From Halodesulfovibrio sp. (GTDB lineage Bacteria > Desulfobacterota > Desulfovibrionia > Desulfovibrionales > Desulfovibrionaceae): 64,000 nt of DNA. The notes below the pieces were generated by a model. That model was not told the origin of the DNA, did no database searches, and saw only the letters and a program-made list of their open reading frames with translations. Of this stretch, positions 37,116-45,815 are shown piece after piece. The stretch lies in the NCBI RefSeq assembly GCF_015482765.1, contig NZ_JADMLB010000071.1:83328-147327 (forward strand). The letters run 5' to 3'. How positions within the stretch are numbered: position 1 is the first letter of the stretch; each line of letters opens with the position of its first letter. The position numbers were made by a program, and so were the translations under genes.

Positions 37116-38822
37116 TTATTCAATAACAATCACTTGAAAAAGCTGATGAGGTTGTCTTCGTTTCGAAACTATATACGGGGTACCAACGTAGCTAGCTTTT
37201 AATCCGGGCTTAGTAATTACTTTTTGCTGCACATAGTCAGCAACTTGTCGGATACCATCATTATTTTTTGGCCAAGCTTGTGTAGCTTTTGTTTCTTCTG
37301 GAAGAAATTCATATTTATCTTTCTTCTTGTGCAGCACAACAGTTCGCTCTTTGTTTTGTGATAAGTAATCATAGTCGCTATTCGAAACGTGAAAAAATGG
37401 CACTGTTCCAAGGTAGCGATCAAGTGCCACTTGATTGAACGCCTTATGATGCTTGATAGGATGATGGCTAACAGAATATTGCTTAAGAAAATCCCTTGGA
37501 CTGATTCCAAGATCTGAAAAGGCAAAAAAAGCAAGTACAGACTTCACAGTGTGTAGTCTGTGATTTAACTTATCTAATGAGCTTTTTGCCTCGCGACCAT
37601 GAGCAATATCATTCCTATCATCAACTATGATACGTTGGATTTCGCTGTTTTTTAAAAATACAGTTGTTGCTTCCTTAGGATATGTTCCTAACACAGCCTT
37701 AAATTTATCTTTCAACGTGACTAGAGAGGTGGCAGGAAATTTTTCACCCAACATTGCAGTATCGATTTTATCTATCCACGCTTGAAACGCCAAACTATCT
37801 TCAGGTGAAGACTTTTTGTAGCTTTCGAGAACGCTAGATAAATCCGAAAGTAATTCATCGTACTTTTTATCAGAGCATTTTTGTTCTAATTCTTTTGCGC
37901 GATAGCTTACATAGCCATCTAGTATCGTAAGATAGGTTAGCAATTCATATTCAATAAAGTGCGATTGGGAAGATAAAGCAATATAGCGATACCAACAGGT
38001 CAAAAAGATATTTCGCTTTGCTGTAAAAAAGTTGGTCAGAATTTCTTTAGCAAATTGAATAAAAAAACTGGGGGTAGTAAGATATTCACCATACCAACGT
38101 ATTTGGGGGAAGTTATCATCCGGTGTAGGATAGTAGAAAGCCATTTTTTGTTTTTTATCATTGAAGACTTCTACATGTTGTAGATTAACACAGTATCCAA
38201 GAAGCAATGAAAAAAGCATACGAATATCGTGCAGTAAGTCTACAATGCTTCTTGGGTCAACTTCATTGCTAACTGGCGTTAGGTAGATTGCGGCAATATC
38301 TTTAAGTTGAACGTTGCTATCAGCTAGAATCGAATGACTTAGCGTTGCTTGATGGTGAAGTTCAAAGAAGTATTTTTTGTCATCAATTTCAAATTGATAT
38401 TCAACACTTGGTATTTCTTCTCTTTCAAGTTTGGATGGCGTGTCAGAAGTGAAGTTAAAGCTACTCTGCTGACAGTACCATTGAGATACCCCTTCCAGTT
38501 CGCACCGTATCTTCTTTATTGAACCAACCGTATGATCAAAATTGCTAATGATAAAAATTGGAACAATTTGTTCAGAATATCTTTTGTTATCATACAAATG
38601 AAACACTTGGTTTGAAGCCATGTCGTAACATGCTATTTCTTCAATGCTATTGGGCAGTCTATGCCAATTAAATGCGTCGTCTTGATTAATGAATGTTAAT
38701 TCTGGGAGCTTACCCGGAGCAAATGTAAGTGTAGCGTTAAATGTATGTAGCTTATCATTAACAACAAAATTAAAAGACACGTAGAAAGCGTTTGTAATAT
38801 CAAATGGCAGACTGCTTGGCAC
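37116..38822 (-). CDS. ApeA-like HEPN-domain protein (probable anti-phage RNase), transposon cargo
   Basis: This is a 568-residue soluble protein. Residues about 1-250 are beta-rich and resemble the ApeA N-terminal domain (FNATLTFAPGKLPELTFI, then IACYDMASNQVFHLYDN). Residues about 255-440 are helical, with SSQSHFIEYELLTYLTILDG and the HEPN active-site motif R403-N-D-I-A-H408 (R-x4-H). HEPN proteins of this type are RNases; E. coli ApeA gives phage protection by abortive infection. The last 130 residues are of unknown function. The start is GTG 38822 with AAAGGT upstream. It lies downstream of the transposase on the same strand and is not needed for transposition as far as can be told. Confidence 0.75.
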   Translation of the reverse strand: MPSSLPFDITNAFYVSFNFVVNDKLHTFNATLTFAPGKLPELTFINQDDAFNWHRLPNSIEEIACYDMASNQVFHLYDNKRYSEQIVPIFIISNFDHTVGSIKKIRCELEGVSQWYCQQSSFNFTSDTPSKLEREEIPSVEYQFEIDDKKYFFELHHQATLSHSILADSNVQLKDIAAIYLTPVSNEVDPRSIVDLLHDIRMLFSLLLGYCVNLQHVEVFNDKKQKMAFYYPTPDDNFPQIRWYGEYLTTPSFFIQFAKEILTNFFTAKRNIFLTCWYRYIALSSQSHFIEYELLTYLTILDGYVSYRAKELEQKCSDKKYDELLSDLSSVLESYKKSSPEDSLAFQAWIDKIDTAMLGEKFPATSLVTLKDKFKAVLGTYPKEATTVFLKNSEIQRIIVDDRNDIAHGREAKSSLDKLNHRLHTVKSVLAFFAFSDLGISPRDFLKQYSVSHHPIKHHKAFNQVALDRYLGTVPFFHVSNSDYDYLSQNKERTVVLHKKKDKYEFLPEETKATQAWPKNNDGIRQVADYVQQKVITKPGLKASYVGTPYIVSKRRQPHQLFQVIVIE

Positions 38823-38910
38823 TTTGAACGACCTTTTTTTAGTTAGTCAGTAACAGAATACGAACTGTTGTGAACATAGCATTTGAAAAAATGGAAGAAA
38901 CAAAAGCTAG

Positions 38911-40683
38911 TTACCTATGCTTGTATCTTGCTGAAAAATATATAATGTCTTCCACACTTACAGGCCCATCTGCAAGCTTCAGGCGCATTGCTGGCGTTTC
39001 TTTTTTATCCGGCGTAGGTACATAATTATAATATGTTCTGTAGATGTCGATATATTTTTGAACCATTTCAGGGTTGTATGGTGCATAACCATTCCATACA
39101 CCATTTGCACCACTGGCCGTATGAATTCCTCGCTCTAAAGGCGAGAGCTTTCGGCGTATGCAGTTAAAAAAGCGATCAATGCCACGTAAATTTCCTTTTA
39201 GGTATTGATAAGCAAGTTCTTCTTCTGATTCTGTATAATCAGGTACAATTCGAACTACCTTTTTATGCGGTTCACCTTTGGTGCCAAAGGGGTGTTCCCA
39301 TTCTTCTGTGGTTGGGTTCATTATGCTTAGATTGTACAGCGCCATTTGAACGGCTGCATCTGGGCTATCTTTTAATCCACGGGAAGCCAAAAATTTCTTG
39401 TATTTTTGTTTACATTCTAAAACGTAATTGACACGTTGATCGTCTTCAAGTCCCTTATCAAAGATGACATAAAAAGCATTTGCGCGCCTATCTGCGAAGT
39501 GGTTTTTAAATGCTGCCATTAAAGCAGCATTAATTCCTGTTTCTCGGTCCATATAAAAATTAAGCTGCCCTGTATGCCCCAATAACTTTTTCAAATAAAA
39601 AAAATGGGCATACATAGTATATTCACTGTGTATTTGAACACCATACTCAGGCAGTTGCGCTGAAGATGGAAGAACTTCCAGTAGTTCTGGTTCGACATCT
39701 TCCAATGCCAGTGTCAATTTCTTTAGTTCGCTCTGTGTTGAATCTAATGAACCAGATGAGGCAGGTTTAAACTTTAGGCGCTTGCTATAATCATGACTTG
39801 TCCACATCCTAGCGTAGCGTCTAAAAGGTGCTTTCAATTTATGGTCATTAATTTTTTCAATTTCTTCATCAAGTTCAGCTAAAGTTAGGGCGGGATCGAA
39901 GTTCACATTCATTGCAAATACATACCCAGAAGCATTATCAGCTGACCCTACCCCTTGCAGAACTACATTTCGCTTTAAGAACTTGTTAGGCCAATTGATC
40001 ACGTAATCCTGACGATCTGTTGCGATATTAAGCTGTCGAAATTTCATCCGCTTCAGTTTGTCTTCACGATAAGAAGAAAATTTCAGACATTGTTCATGAA
40101 TGAAGTCAATCTTTCTATACAAGGTTTTCGACGTTAACCCAGTAACTTCCCTAAGACTTCTGAATGGGGTTTTAGTCACAATATTTAGGAATACTTCACG
40201 GTTTTTATATGACCGTTTTTGTCTTCTAATGACTTTGCCGTTTGTAAAAATTTTTCCGCATTTTCTACATTTATATCGCTGGTCGCCTTTCGCTGTCTTT
40301 CCAAATTTATGGTAGTGACTTAAAAAATGAACTGGGATTGCGTTGTTTTCACATTCAGTATCGGGACAACAAAGAAACCGATAAATACGCTCAGGAGTAA
40401 TACGTTTCAGTTCTTCAGAAATCCCTTGGTTGCTTTTTATCACAGTTCGCTTGCCACATATTGAACATTTTAGTTGTGGATGATCGGGTCTACTGTTGTT
40501 CAATGTATAGCTATCACGATTCGTTTCAAATCCTTTCTTAGGACGACCACGTTTTATTGCGTCAACAGCAGCTGGCTTACCAAAATTATCGCAAAATGGA
40601 TTTTTGCAATGATTCACTTGAATACCGTTGAATTCATTAGGTATTCTTGTGCCGTCGCCATTTGTAAGAAAATTTTTTCCCAT
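38911..40683 (-). CDS. Large zinc-ribbon DDE-type transposase
   Basis: This 590-residue protein is the only transposase candidate in the element. The N-terminal 160 residues hold several cysteine pairs (C26-x4-C31, C73-x2-C76, C105/C106 with C111, C139-x2-C142); the last, YKCRKCGKIFTNGK, is the InsA-like zinc ribbon of IS1-type transposases. A helix-turn-helix follows (PFRSLREVTGLTSKTLYRKI). Asp223 (ATDRQ), Asp379 (YMDRE) and an acidic residue in GIDRFFNCIRRKLSPLERG (503-517) fit a DDE/D nuclease core. The tail YYNYVPTPDKKETPAMRLKL resembles the usual transposase C-terminus. At 590 residues it is far larger than standard IS1 transposase. Confidence 0.82.
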   Translation of the reverse strand: MGKNFLTNGDGTRIPNEFNGIQVNHCKNPFCDNFGKPAAVDAIKRGRPKKGFETNRDSYTLNNSRPDHPQLKCSICGKRTVIKSNQGISEELKRITPERIYRFLCCPDTECENNAIPVHFLSHYHKFGKTAKGDQRYKCRKCGKIFTNGKVIRRQKRSYKNREVFLNIVTKTPFRSLREVTGLTSKTLYRKIDFIHEQCLKFSSYREDKLKRMKFRQLNIATDRQDYVINWPNKFLKRNVVLQGVGSADNASGYVFAMNVNFDPALTLAELDEEIEKINDHKLKAPFRRYARMWTSHDYSKRLKFKPASSGSLDSTQSELKKLTLALEDVEPELLEVLPSSAQLPEYGVQIHSEYTMYAHFFYLKKLLGHTGQLNFYMDRETGINAALMAAFKNHFADRRANAFYVIFDKGLEDDQRVNYVLECKQKYKKFLASRGLKDSPDAAVQMALYNLSIMNPTTEEWEHPFGTKGEPHKKVVRIVPDYTESEEELAYQYLKGNLRGIDRFFNCIRRKLSPLERGIHTASGANGVWNGYAPYNPEMVQKYIDIYRTYYNYVPTPDKKETPAMRLKLADGPVSVEDIIYFSARYKHR

Positions 40684-40690
40684 AAATTAA

Positions 40691-40718
40691 GCCCCTGTTA
40701 TCGTTAGATAACAGGGGC
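40691..40718 (-). promoter_or_regulatory. Perfect 12-bp hairpin covering the transposase start region
   Basis: GCCCCTGTTATC (40691-40702), loop GTTA, GATAACAGGGGC (40707-40718), 7 nt upstream of the transposase ATG. No Shine-Dalgarno sequence is left free. A candidate promoter on the minus strand, TTGATT (40746 to 40741), 17 nt, ATATAG (40723 to 40718), would start transcription inside the first arm, so the element's own RNA would lack the full hairpin. Read-through RNA from marC would form it and block translation. This is inference from layout. Confidence 0.55.
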
Positions 40719-40742
40719 TATATCATAGCTGTTTTAAATTAA

Positions 40743-40766
40743 TCAACATTTATGTCCAACGTCTTG
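40743..40766 (-). repeat. Terminal inverted repeat, right
   Basis: The partner of 37047-37070, read on the minus strand it begins CAAGACGT. It contains the -35 of the candidate transposase promoter at its inner edge. Confidence 0.9.
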
Positions 40767-40776
40767 GCCAGATAGG
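40767..40776. repeat. Target-site duplication, right copy
   Basis: GCCAGATAGG, direct repeat of 37037-37046, followed by the right arm of the former marC terminator. Confidence 0.9.
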
Positions 40777-40777
40777 T

Positions 40778-40791
40778 AGAAGGGGCCTTTT
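40778..40791 (-). terminator. Right half of the split marC terminator
   Basis: AGAAGGGGCCTTTT, the arm next to marC, 14 nt after its stop codon. Its partner is at 37023-37036. marC now lacks a working terminator and transcription would run into the transposase gene. Confidence 0.85.
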
Positions 40792-40805
40792 TGTTAGATG
40801 AAAGC

Positions 40806-41420
40806 TTAGAAGGTTTCCACAAACATACGTATGCCGTCTTCAAGCATTTGTACTGCCATAAAGATGAGAATAAGTCCCATCAGGCGTTCTGTTGCTCTAA
40901 GTCCACGGTGACCAAGTATCTTGGTCAGTGAAGATGAGCAAAGAAGAATGATTGCGGTAAAGAACCATGATAGGAAAATAGCTGTCAGTAATTCAGCATT
41001 ACCATGCGGGCTTTCCTGTGAGCGGGCAGCGTACAGCATTACCGCAGCGAGCAAGGACGGACCTGCTAGTAATGGGACTGCAATCGGTACAATAAAAGGA
41101 TCTTTTTCCAGATCGGCTGAAGAACCGTTGCCTTGCGGGAAAACCATCTTCATAGAAATGATGAGCAGAATAATGCCACCAGCTATACGAAGTGTAGAGT
41201 GATGGATATTAAGAAGACCCAGCAGGCTGTCGCCAAGGAACGTGAATCCAAGGATGATTCCAAGCGCGATAACAAGTTCACGCAGCATAATGCGGCGCTG
41301 TTGCTTTGGTGTGAATGCGCCAAGCATGGGCAGACACATCGCAGCATTACCAAGAGGATCGAAAATCAGAAAGAGTGTAACAGATATTTCGAAAATGACC
41401 TGCCAGTTCAAATCCATCAT
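40806..41420 (-). CDS. MarC/YhgN-family membrane protein
   Basis: A 204-residue integral membrane protein with six hydrophobic segments, start MMDLNWQVIFEISVTLFLIF. Family signatures are FDPLGNAAMCLPMLGAFTPKQ near residue 22, RIAGGIILLIISMKM and AVPLLAGPSLLAAVML. MarC-type proteins have no settled transport role. It lies 3 nt after queD on the minus strand, so it is probably the last gene of dnaE-queD-marC. Its terminator has been split by a transposable element. Confidence 0.9.
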   Translation of the reverse strand: MMDLNWQVIFEISVTLFLIFDPLGNAAMCLPMLGAFTPKQQRRIMLRELVIALGIILGFTFLGDSLLGLLNIHHSTLRIAGGIILLIISMKMVFPQGNGSSADLEKDPFIVPIAVPLLAGPSLLAAVMLYAARSQESPHGNAELLTAIFLSWFFTAIILLCSSSLTKILGHRGLRATERLMGLILIFMAVQMLEDGIRMFVETF

Positions 41421-41423
41421 TGC

Positions 41424-41810
41424 TTATAACTCCAGATAGGTAGCGGATTGTGCAGCCTTCTCAGAGACAGTTACAGAATAAACGCGTACTCCGTATGACT
41501 CTATACGCTTTCCAAGCTCCTGATAGATAAAACGTGCAAGGTTTTCAGAAGAAGGGTTCATAGTGTCAAATGGTGCAGTACAGTTAAGATCTTTATGATC
41601 GATAAGTTCGGTAACTTCTTTCAGCTTGTTCTTCATTACCTTGAAATCAAGCAGAATTTCTACATCTTCAGAAAGCTTGTCACCTTCTACAACAGCTTCA
41701 ACAGCAAAGTTGTGTCCGTGAATATTTTCGCACTTACCATCGTAGTTGCGAAGTGCGTGCGCGGCTGCGAAATCGGAACGCACAGTAAGCCGCCAGATAC
41801 CATTAGCCAT
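41424..41810 (-). CDS. queD: 6-carboxy-tetrahydropterin synthase (QueD)
   Basis: This enzyme of queuosine synthesis converts dihydroneopterin triphosphate to 6-carboxy-tetrahydropterin. ATG 41810 gives a 128-residue protein of normal length; the frame upstream is inside dnaE. Zinc-binding His residues lie in AAHALRNY and in the ENIHGHNF block. The catalytic Cys precedes them in GKCENIHGHNF, and the Glu is near the end in SVTVSEKAAQSATY. It overlaps the dnaE 3' end by 8 nt. Confidence 0.92.
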   Translation of the reverse strand: MANGIWRLTVRSDFAAAHALRNYDGKCENIHGHNFAVEAVVEGDKLSEDVEILLDFKVMKNKLKEVTELIDHKDLNCTAPFDTMNPSSENLARFIYQELGKRIESYGVRVYSVTVSEKAAQSATYLEL

Positions 41811-44800
41811 GGACAACTCCTTTCCAATTGGCAAAGTCTTTTTCGAATTGAGGCCCCGGATGAATAGAGTAGGATTCATCGAGACTGAATATAGCATCAG
41901 AGTCACTGATCATTGCCCGTACATATACAGGCACAGGACCGTTATGTTTTATGAGAATTTCTTTGAGGTCGGCAATCGCCTGCATACATAATTTATTATG
42001 TGGTATGTCAATTGTTGTCGGCTCAAGATTGCATTGGCATGCTTCAGAGAGAGATTCAACCTTTTCACATAACAACTTAATTTCTTTCACTGCATCTTCG
42101 TCATCAGTGTCTTCATTGTTTTGTTGATCACTGATTCGTGCTGTCAGTAACAGTGGCTGCTCGCTTTGGAACAACTCTTTTCCCTCTGCGTAAGCTTCAG
42201 GGAAAACAACAAGTTCACCGGAGGCCGTGAGGTCTTCAATATCCATGAAGGCCATCTTGCTTCCCTTTTTGGTGATATGTTCTTTCATTGCTGTAACAAG
42301 AATCGCACACTTAATTTCGCCACCCTGTTCCAAGTCCGCAGCCTCTTCAAGCGGCTGGAGGTGCAAGCGGTGTAACTCGCGACGGAAAGGCTGTAATGGA
42401 TGACTTGTGAGGTAGAAGCCAAGGGCATCTTTTTCGAAACGAAGCTTTTGTTCATCATCAAATTCTTCAAGTGATTGTTCTTCGCAATCGAAACCAATGC
42501 CGCCGATAACTTTCGGCTCTTCGGCAATCATAGTGAAGAGTGATACCTGATTCGAGTCTTTGTCTTTAGCTTTCTTTTGGGCTTTAGACACGACGTTATC
42601 GAGCGCCGCAAGCATGCCGCGACGGGAAACCCCGAAGCAGTCCATTGCACCGCCTTTAATAAGGTTTTCCAATACTCTTTTGGTTACCTTGCGAAGGTTC
42701 ACACGGCAAGCGAGATCCAGCATGGATTGGAATTCACCATCTTCTTCACGCGCTTCTACAATCTCGCGAATGGCTTCGTCACCAACGGTTTTAATAGCGC
42801 CGAGACCGAAGATTACTTCATCATTGTGTACAGTGAACTGACGACGAGAAGCCTGAACATTTGCCTGTTTTACTGAAACACCCATGTCACGGCAGGCTGC
42901 AACATACTTCAGTACCTTGTCTTGGTTGCCCATCTCTGAAGTCATGAGGGCAGCCATAAATTCTACCGGATAGTGAACTTTAAGGTATGCAGTCCAGTAG
43001 GAGATAAGAGCGTATGCGGCAGAGTGTGATTTGTTGAAGCCATACGCAGCAAACTGTTCCATGAGGTCGAAGATTTCATCGGCCTTTTCTTTGGAAATAT
43101 CGTTTTCAGCAGCACCAGCAACAAACTTTGTTCGTTCCTGCGCCATCGCTTCAGCAATCTTTTTACCCATAGCACGGCGAAGAAGGTCCGCACCGCCGAG
43201 AGTGTAGTTACCGACGATTTGGGCAATCTGCATTACCTGTTCCTGATAGACGATAACCCCATAAGTAGGTTTGAGGCAGTCTTCAAGAGACGGCAACGGA
43301 TAGATAACAGGAACTTCGCCATGTTTTCGTTTAATAAATTCATCAACCATACCGGAGTTCAATGGCCCCGGACGGTAGAGCGCTAGCATAGCAATAATGT
43401 CGTCAAAGCAGCTAGGCTTAAGCATGCGAAGGTAGGTACGCATACCGGAGGATTCAACCTGAAAGATGCCGTCAGTGTCACCGCGTTGGTAAAGTTCGTA
43501 GGTTTCCTGATCGTCAAACGGCAGAGTATCTAAATCCGGCTGCGGTTTTCCGGCATAACCGATGTTGTCGACCGCATCCTGAATAACCGTCATTGTTCGA
43601 AGGCCGAGGAAGTCAAACTTTACCAGCCCGACTTCTTCAACCTTTTTCATATCAAACTGGGTAACCCTGCCGCCTTTTTTATCTCGATACAGTGGAAGGT
43701 ATTCCACCATAGGTTTATCAGAGATAACAACACCGGCAGCATGGGTGGAAGCGTGGCGGCAAAGTCCTTCAAGACGTAATGAAATATCAATGAGTTTTGT
43801 AACCGTAGGGTCATTACGATAAAGAGTGGCAAGTTCAGGTTCGGCTGCAAGCGCCTTCTGGATTGTCATCTTCATTTCATCAGGAATCAGCTTGGAAATT
43901 CTGTCGCCTTCTTGAAAGCTTAGCCCTTGGGCTCTGGCTACGTCTTTAATTACAGCTTTAGCCTTCATTTTACCGAAGGTTGTAATCTGGGCAACCTTGT
44001 CTTCGCCATATCGCTCCATTGTGTAACGGATAACTTCACCGCGGCGTCGTTCGCAGAAGTCAACGTCGATATCCGGCATGGATACACGTTCAACGTTCAG
44101 GAAACGTTCAAAGAGTAAGTCATACGGAATAGGGTCAAGGTTTGTGATGCGCAGTGCCCATGCCACAATGGAACCGGCAGCGGAACCACGCCCTGGACCA
44201 ACAGGAATCCCGTTATCTTTTGCCCAGTTGATAAAGTCCTGTACGATAAGGAAGTAGGCAGGGAATCCCATGTCATTAATGACTTTAAGCTCAAGCTCAA
44301 GTCTGTCCCAATAAACCTTTTCATCGATTTCGTACGGAATAATTTCAATACGTTTTTTTAAACCTTCTCGGCACATTCGGCTGAATTCGTCAGCCATGGT
44401 CATACCTTCAGGCAACTCGTATTCTGGGAAATAGTATTCGCCCAAGGTGAGATTGATATCAATCTGATCGGCAATCTTAACTGTATTGGAGATTGCTTCC
44501 GGCACATGCGTAAATGCTGCTTTCATCTCTTCTGGAGATTTATAGTACAGCTCTGTAGTGTCAAATCGCATGCGGCGTTCGTCCTGAACTTTTGCACCTG
44601 TCTGGATACAAAGCAGGGTGTCATGCGCTTCTACGTCGGAGGCATTCAGGTAATGGCAGTCGTTTGTAGCAACAAGCGGCAAGCCCGTACGCTTGGAAAG
44701 TTCAATGAGTTTATCGTTAAGTTCGTCCTGTTCTTTTAAGCCGTTTGACTGAAGTTCCAGATAGAATCTGTCCGGATAAATATCAGCGTATTCACGGGCT

Positions 44801-45273
44801 ATCTCTTCAGCTTCTTCCATGCTGTTGTTGAGTAAGTAACGTGGAACTTCACCGGCAAGACAGGCGGAAAGTGCGATAAGATCGTCACTGTGTTCGCGCA
44901 GAACATCCTTGCTGACACGCGGTTTGTAGTGGAATCCGTTGACACAGCCTTCTGTTACAATTTTACAGAGGTTTTTGTATCCGTTCTCGTTTTTTGCAAG
45001 TAAAACAAGGTGGTATCGTTTTTTTGCCATCTCGCCTGTTTTTTCGGTGTGGTCTCCGTGAGAAACGTAGACTTCGCATCCGATAATAGGCTTCAGGCCG
45101 GCTTTTTTAGCCATGAGATAAAAATAGACAGCACCGTACATGTTGCCGTGGTCAGTGATGGCAACGGCAGGCATGTTGAACTCAGAAGCCTTTTGACAAA
45201 GGTCTCCTAAACGGATAGCGCCATCAAGAAGGCTGTATTCTGTATGGCAGTGTAAATGTACAAAATCTGACAT
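41803..45273 (-). CDS. dnaE: DNA polymerase III alpha subunit
   Basis: This is the replicative polymerase. ATG 45273 is preferred over an in-frame TTG three codons upstream and gives 1156 residues, the usual DnaE1 size. The N-terminal PHP domain begins MSDFVHLHCHTEYSLLDGAI. The palm domain has PDIDVDFCERRRGEVIRY with catalytic Asp residues and VGPGRGSAAGS before it. The fingers and tandem HhH region follow, and a C-terminal OB fold (IKCAILVTAMKEHITKKGSK) and tau-binding tail end the protein. It has no proofreading exonuclease insertion, so it is not PolC. Confidence 0.96.
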   Translation of the reverse strand: MSDFVHLHCHTEYSLLDGAIRLGDLCQKASEFNMPAVAITDHGNMYGAVYFYLMAKKAGLKPIIGCEVYVSHGDHTEKTGEMAKKRYHLVLLAKNENGYKNLCKIVTEGCVNGFHYKPRVSKDVLREHSDDLIALSACLAGEVPRYLLNNSMEEAEEIAREYADIYPDRFYLELQSNGLKEQDELNDKLIELSKRTGLPLVATNDCHYLNASDVEAHDTLLCIQTGAKVQDERRMRFDTTELYYKSPEEMKAAFTHVPEAISNTVKIADQIDINLTLGEYYFPEYELPEGMTMADEFSRMCREGLKKRIEIIPYEIDEKVYWDRLELELKVINDMGFPAYFLIVQDFINWAKDNGIPVGPGRGSAAGSIVAWALRITNLDPIPYDLLFERFLNVERVSMPDIDVDFCERRRGEVIRYTMERYGEDKVAQITTFGKMKAKAVIKDVARAQGLSFQEGDRISKLIPDEMKMTIQKALAAEPELATLYRNDPTVTKLIDISLRLEGLCRHASTHAAGVVISDKPMVEYLPLYRDKKGGRVTQFDMKKVEEVGLVKFDFLGLRTMTVIQDAVDNIGYAGKPQPDLDTLPFDDQETYELYQRGDTDGIFQVESSGMRTYLRMLKPSCFDDIIAMLALYRPGPLNSGMVDEFIKRKHGEVPVIYPLPSLEDCLKPTYGVIVYQEQVMQIAQIVGNYTLGGADLLRRAMGKKIAEAMAQERTKFVAGAAENDISKEKADEIFDLMEQFAAYGFNKSHSAAYALISYWTAYLKVHYPVEFMAALMTSEMGNQDKVLKYVAACRDMGVSVKQANVQASRRQFTVHNDEVIFGLGAIKTVGDEAIREIVEAREEDGEFQSMLDLACRVNLRKVTKRVLENLIKGGAMDCFGVSRRGMLAALDNVVSKAQKKAKDKDSNQVSLFTMIAEEPKVIGGIGFDCEEQSLEEFDDEQKLRFEKDALGFYLTSHPLQPFRRELHRLHLQPLEEAADLEQGGEIKCAILVTAMKEHITKKGSKMAFMDIEDLTASGELVVFPEAYAEGKELFQSEQPLLLTARISDQQNNEDTDDEDAVKEIKLLCEKVESLSEACQCNLEPTTIDIPHNKLCMQAIADLKEILIKHNGPVPVYVRAMISDSDAIFSLDESYSIHPGPQFEKDFANWKGVVHG

Positions 45274-45522
45274 GGTTCGCAACTACTGTGGAAGGTTTTA
45301 GAACAGGATTTATAGAATCAGTATTTCGAAATAACTGGTACTATTTTGTATCAACAGAACGTAGCAGAATCAAAACATCGGGACAACTGCATTTCCAAGT
45401 CCCGTGCTGTACTCTTCTGAAAAAAATGAAGAATGTTTTTTAGGGTGTACACTTTTGATGTTGTACGACAATAATTCTGCTCCGCAGGGCATTGAAGAGC
45501 AGGTGTAATACCGGAGGTTGTA

Positions 45523-45807
45523 GTGTTTGAAAAGTTCTCATCGTGGGTTCAGACTGTGGCAGAATCCAAAACTTTTGATGAAGCCATAACAAACTTTATT
45601 GCGACAAAGTATGGGCAATACGCTCTTATTTTTATATTTTTCATGTTCATTATAATATATCTTCGTGTTTTATTTGGGCCGAAAGGTTTTTTTAGAGAAA
45701 AACAGTGGGATGAATGGAACAAAGAAGCGAAAGCCACACGCGATGCCGAGAAAGCGGCGCGTAATGCAGAAGCTAAAATTCAGGCAGAAAAAAAATCTCA
45801 ACAATAG
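45523..45807 (+). CDS. Small membrane protein with charged coiled-coil tail
   Basis: A 94-residue protein starting at GTG 45523, 6 nt after GGAGG. One transmembrane segment lies at about residues 33-50 (YALIFIFFMFIIIYLRVLF), and then a long hydrophilic helix rich in Lys, Glu and Ala (EWNKEAKATRDAEKAARNAE) follows. I do not recognise a family. It is 8 nt from the HD gene and probably in one unit with it. 45274-45522 upstream shows no gene. Confidence 0.7.
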   Translation: MFEKFSSWVQTVAESKTFDEAITNFIATKYGQYALIFIFFMFIIIYLRVLFGPKGFFREKQWDEWNKEAKATRDAEKAARNAEAKIQAEKKSQQ

Positions 45808-45815
45808 AAGAAGTC

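Larger units (their letters stand above)
37047..40766 (-). mobile_element. Insertion element with HEPN cargo gene, 3720 bp, complete
   Basis: The ends are 24-bp terminal inverted repeats at 37047-37070 and 40743-40766, 23 of 24 identical (only position 9 differs), beginning CAAGACGT and ending ACATAAATGTTGA when read inward. They are flanked by 10-bp direct repeats GCCAGATAGG. Inside are two minus-strand genes, a 590-residue zinc-ribbon transposase and a 568-residue HEPN protein, and an internal terminator. The DNA is visibly more AT-rich than its surroundings. The intact genes and near-identical ends suggest recent insertion. I cannot assign the IS family with certainty; the zinc-ribbon transposase and long duplication point toward the IS1/IS1595 side. 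Confidence 0.9.
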
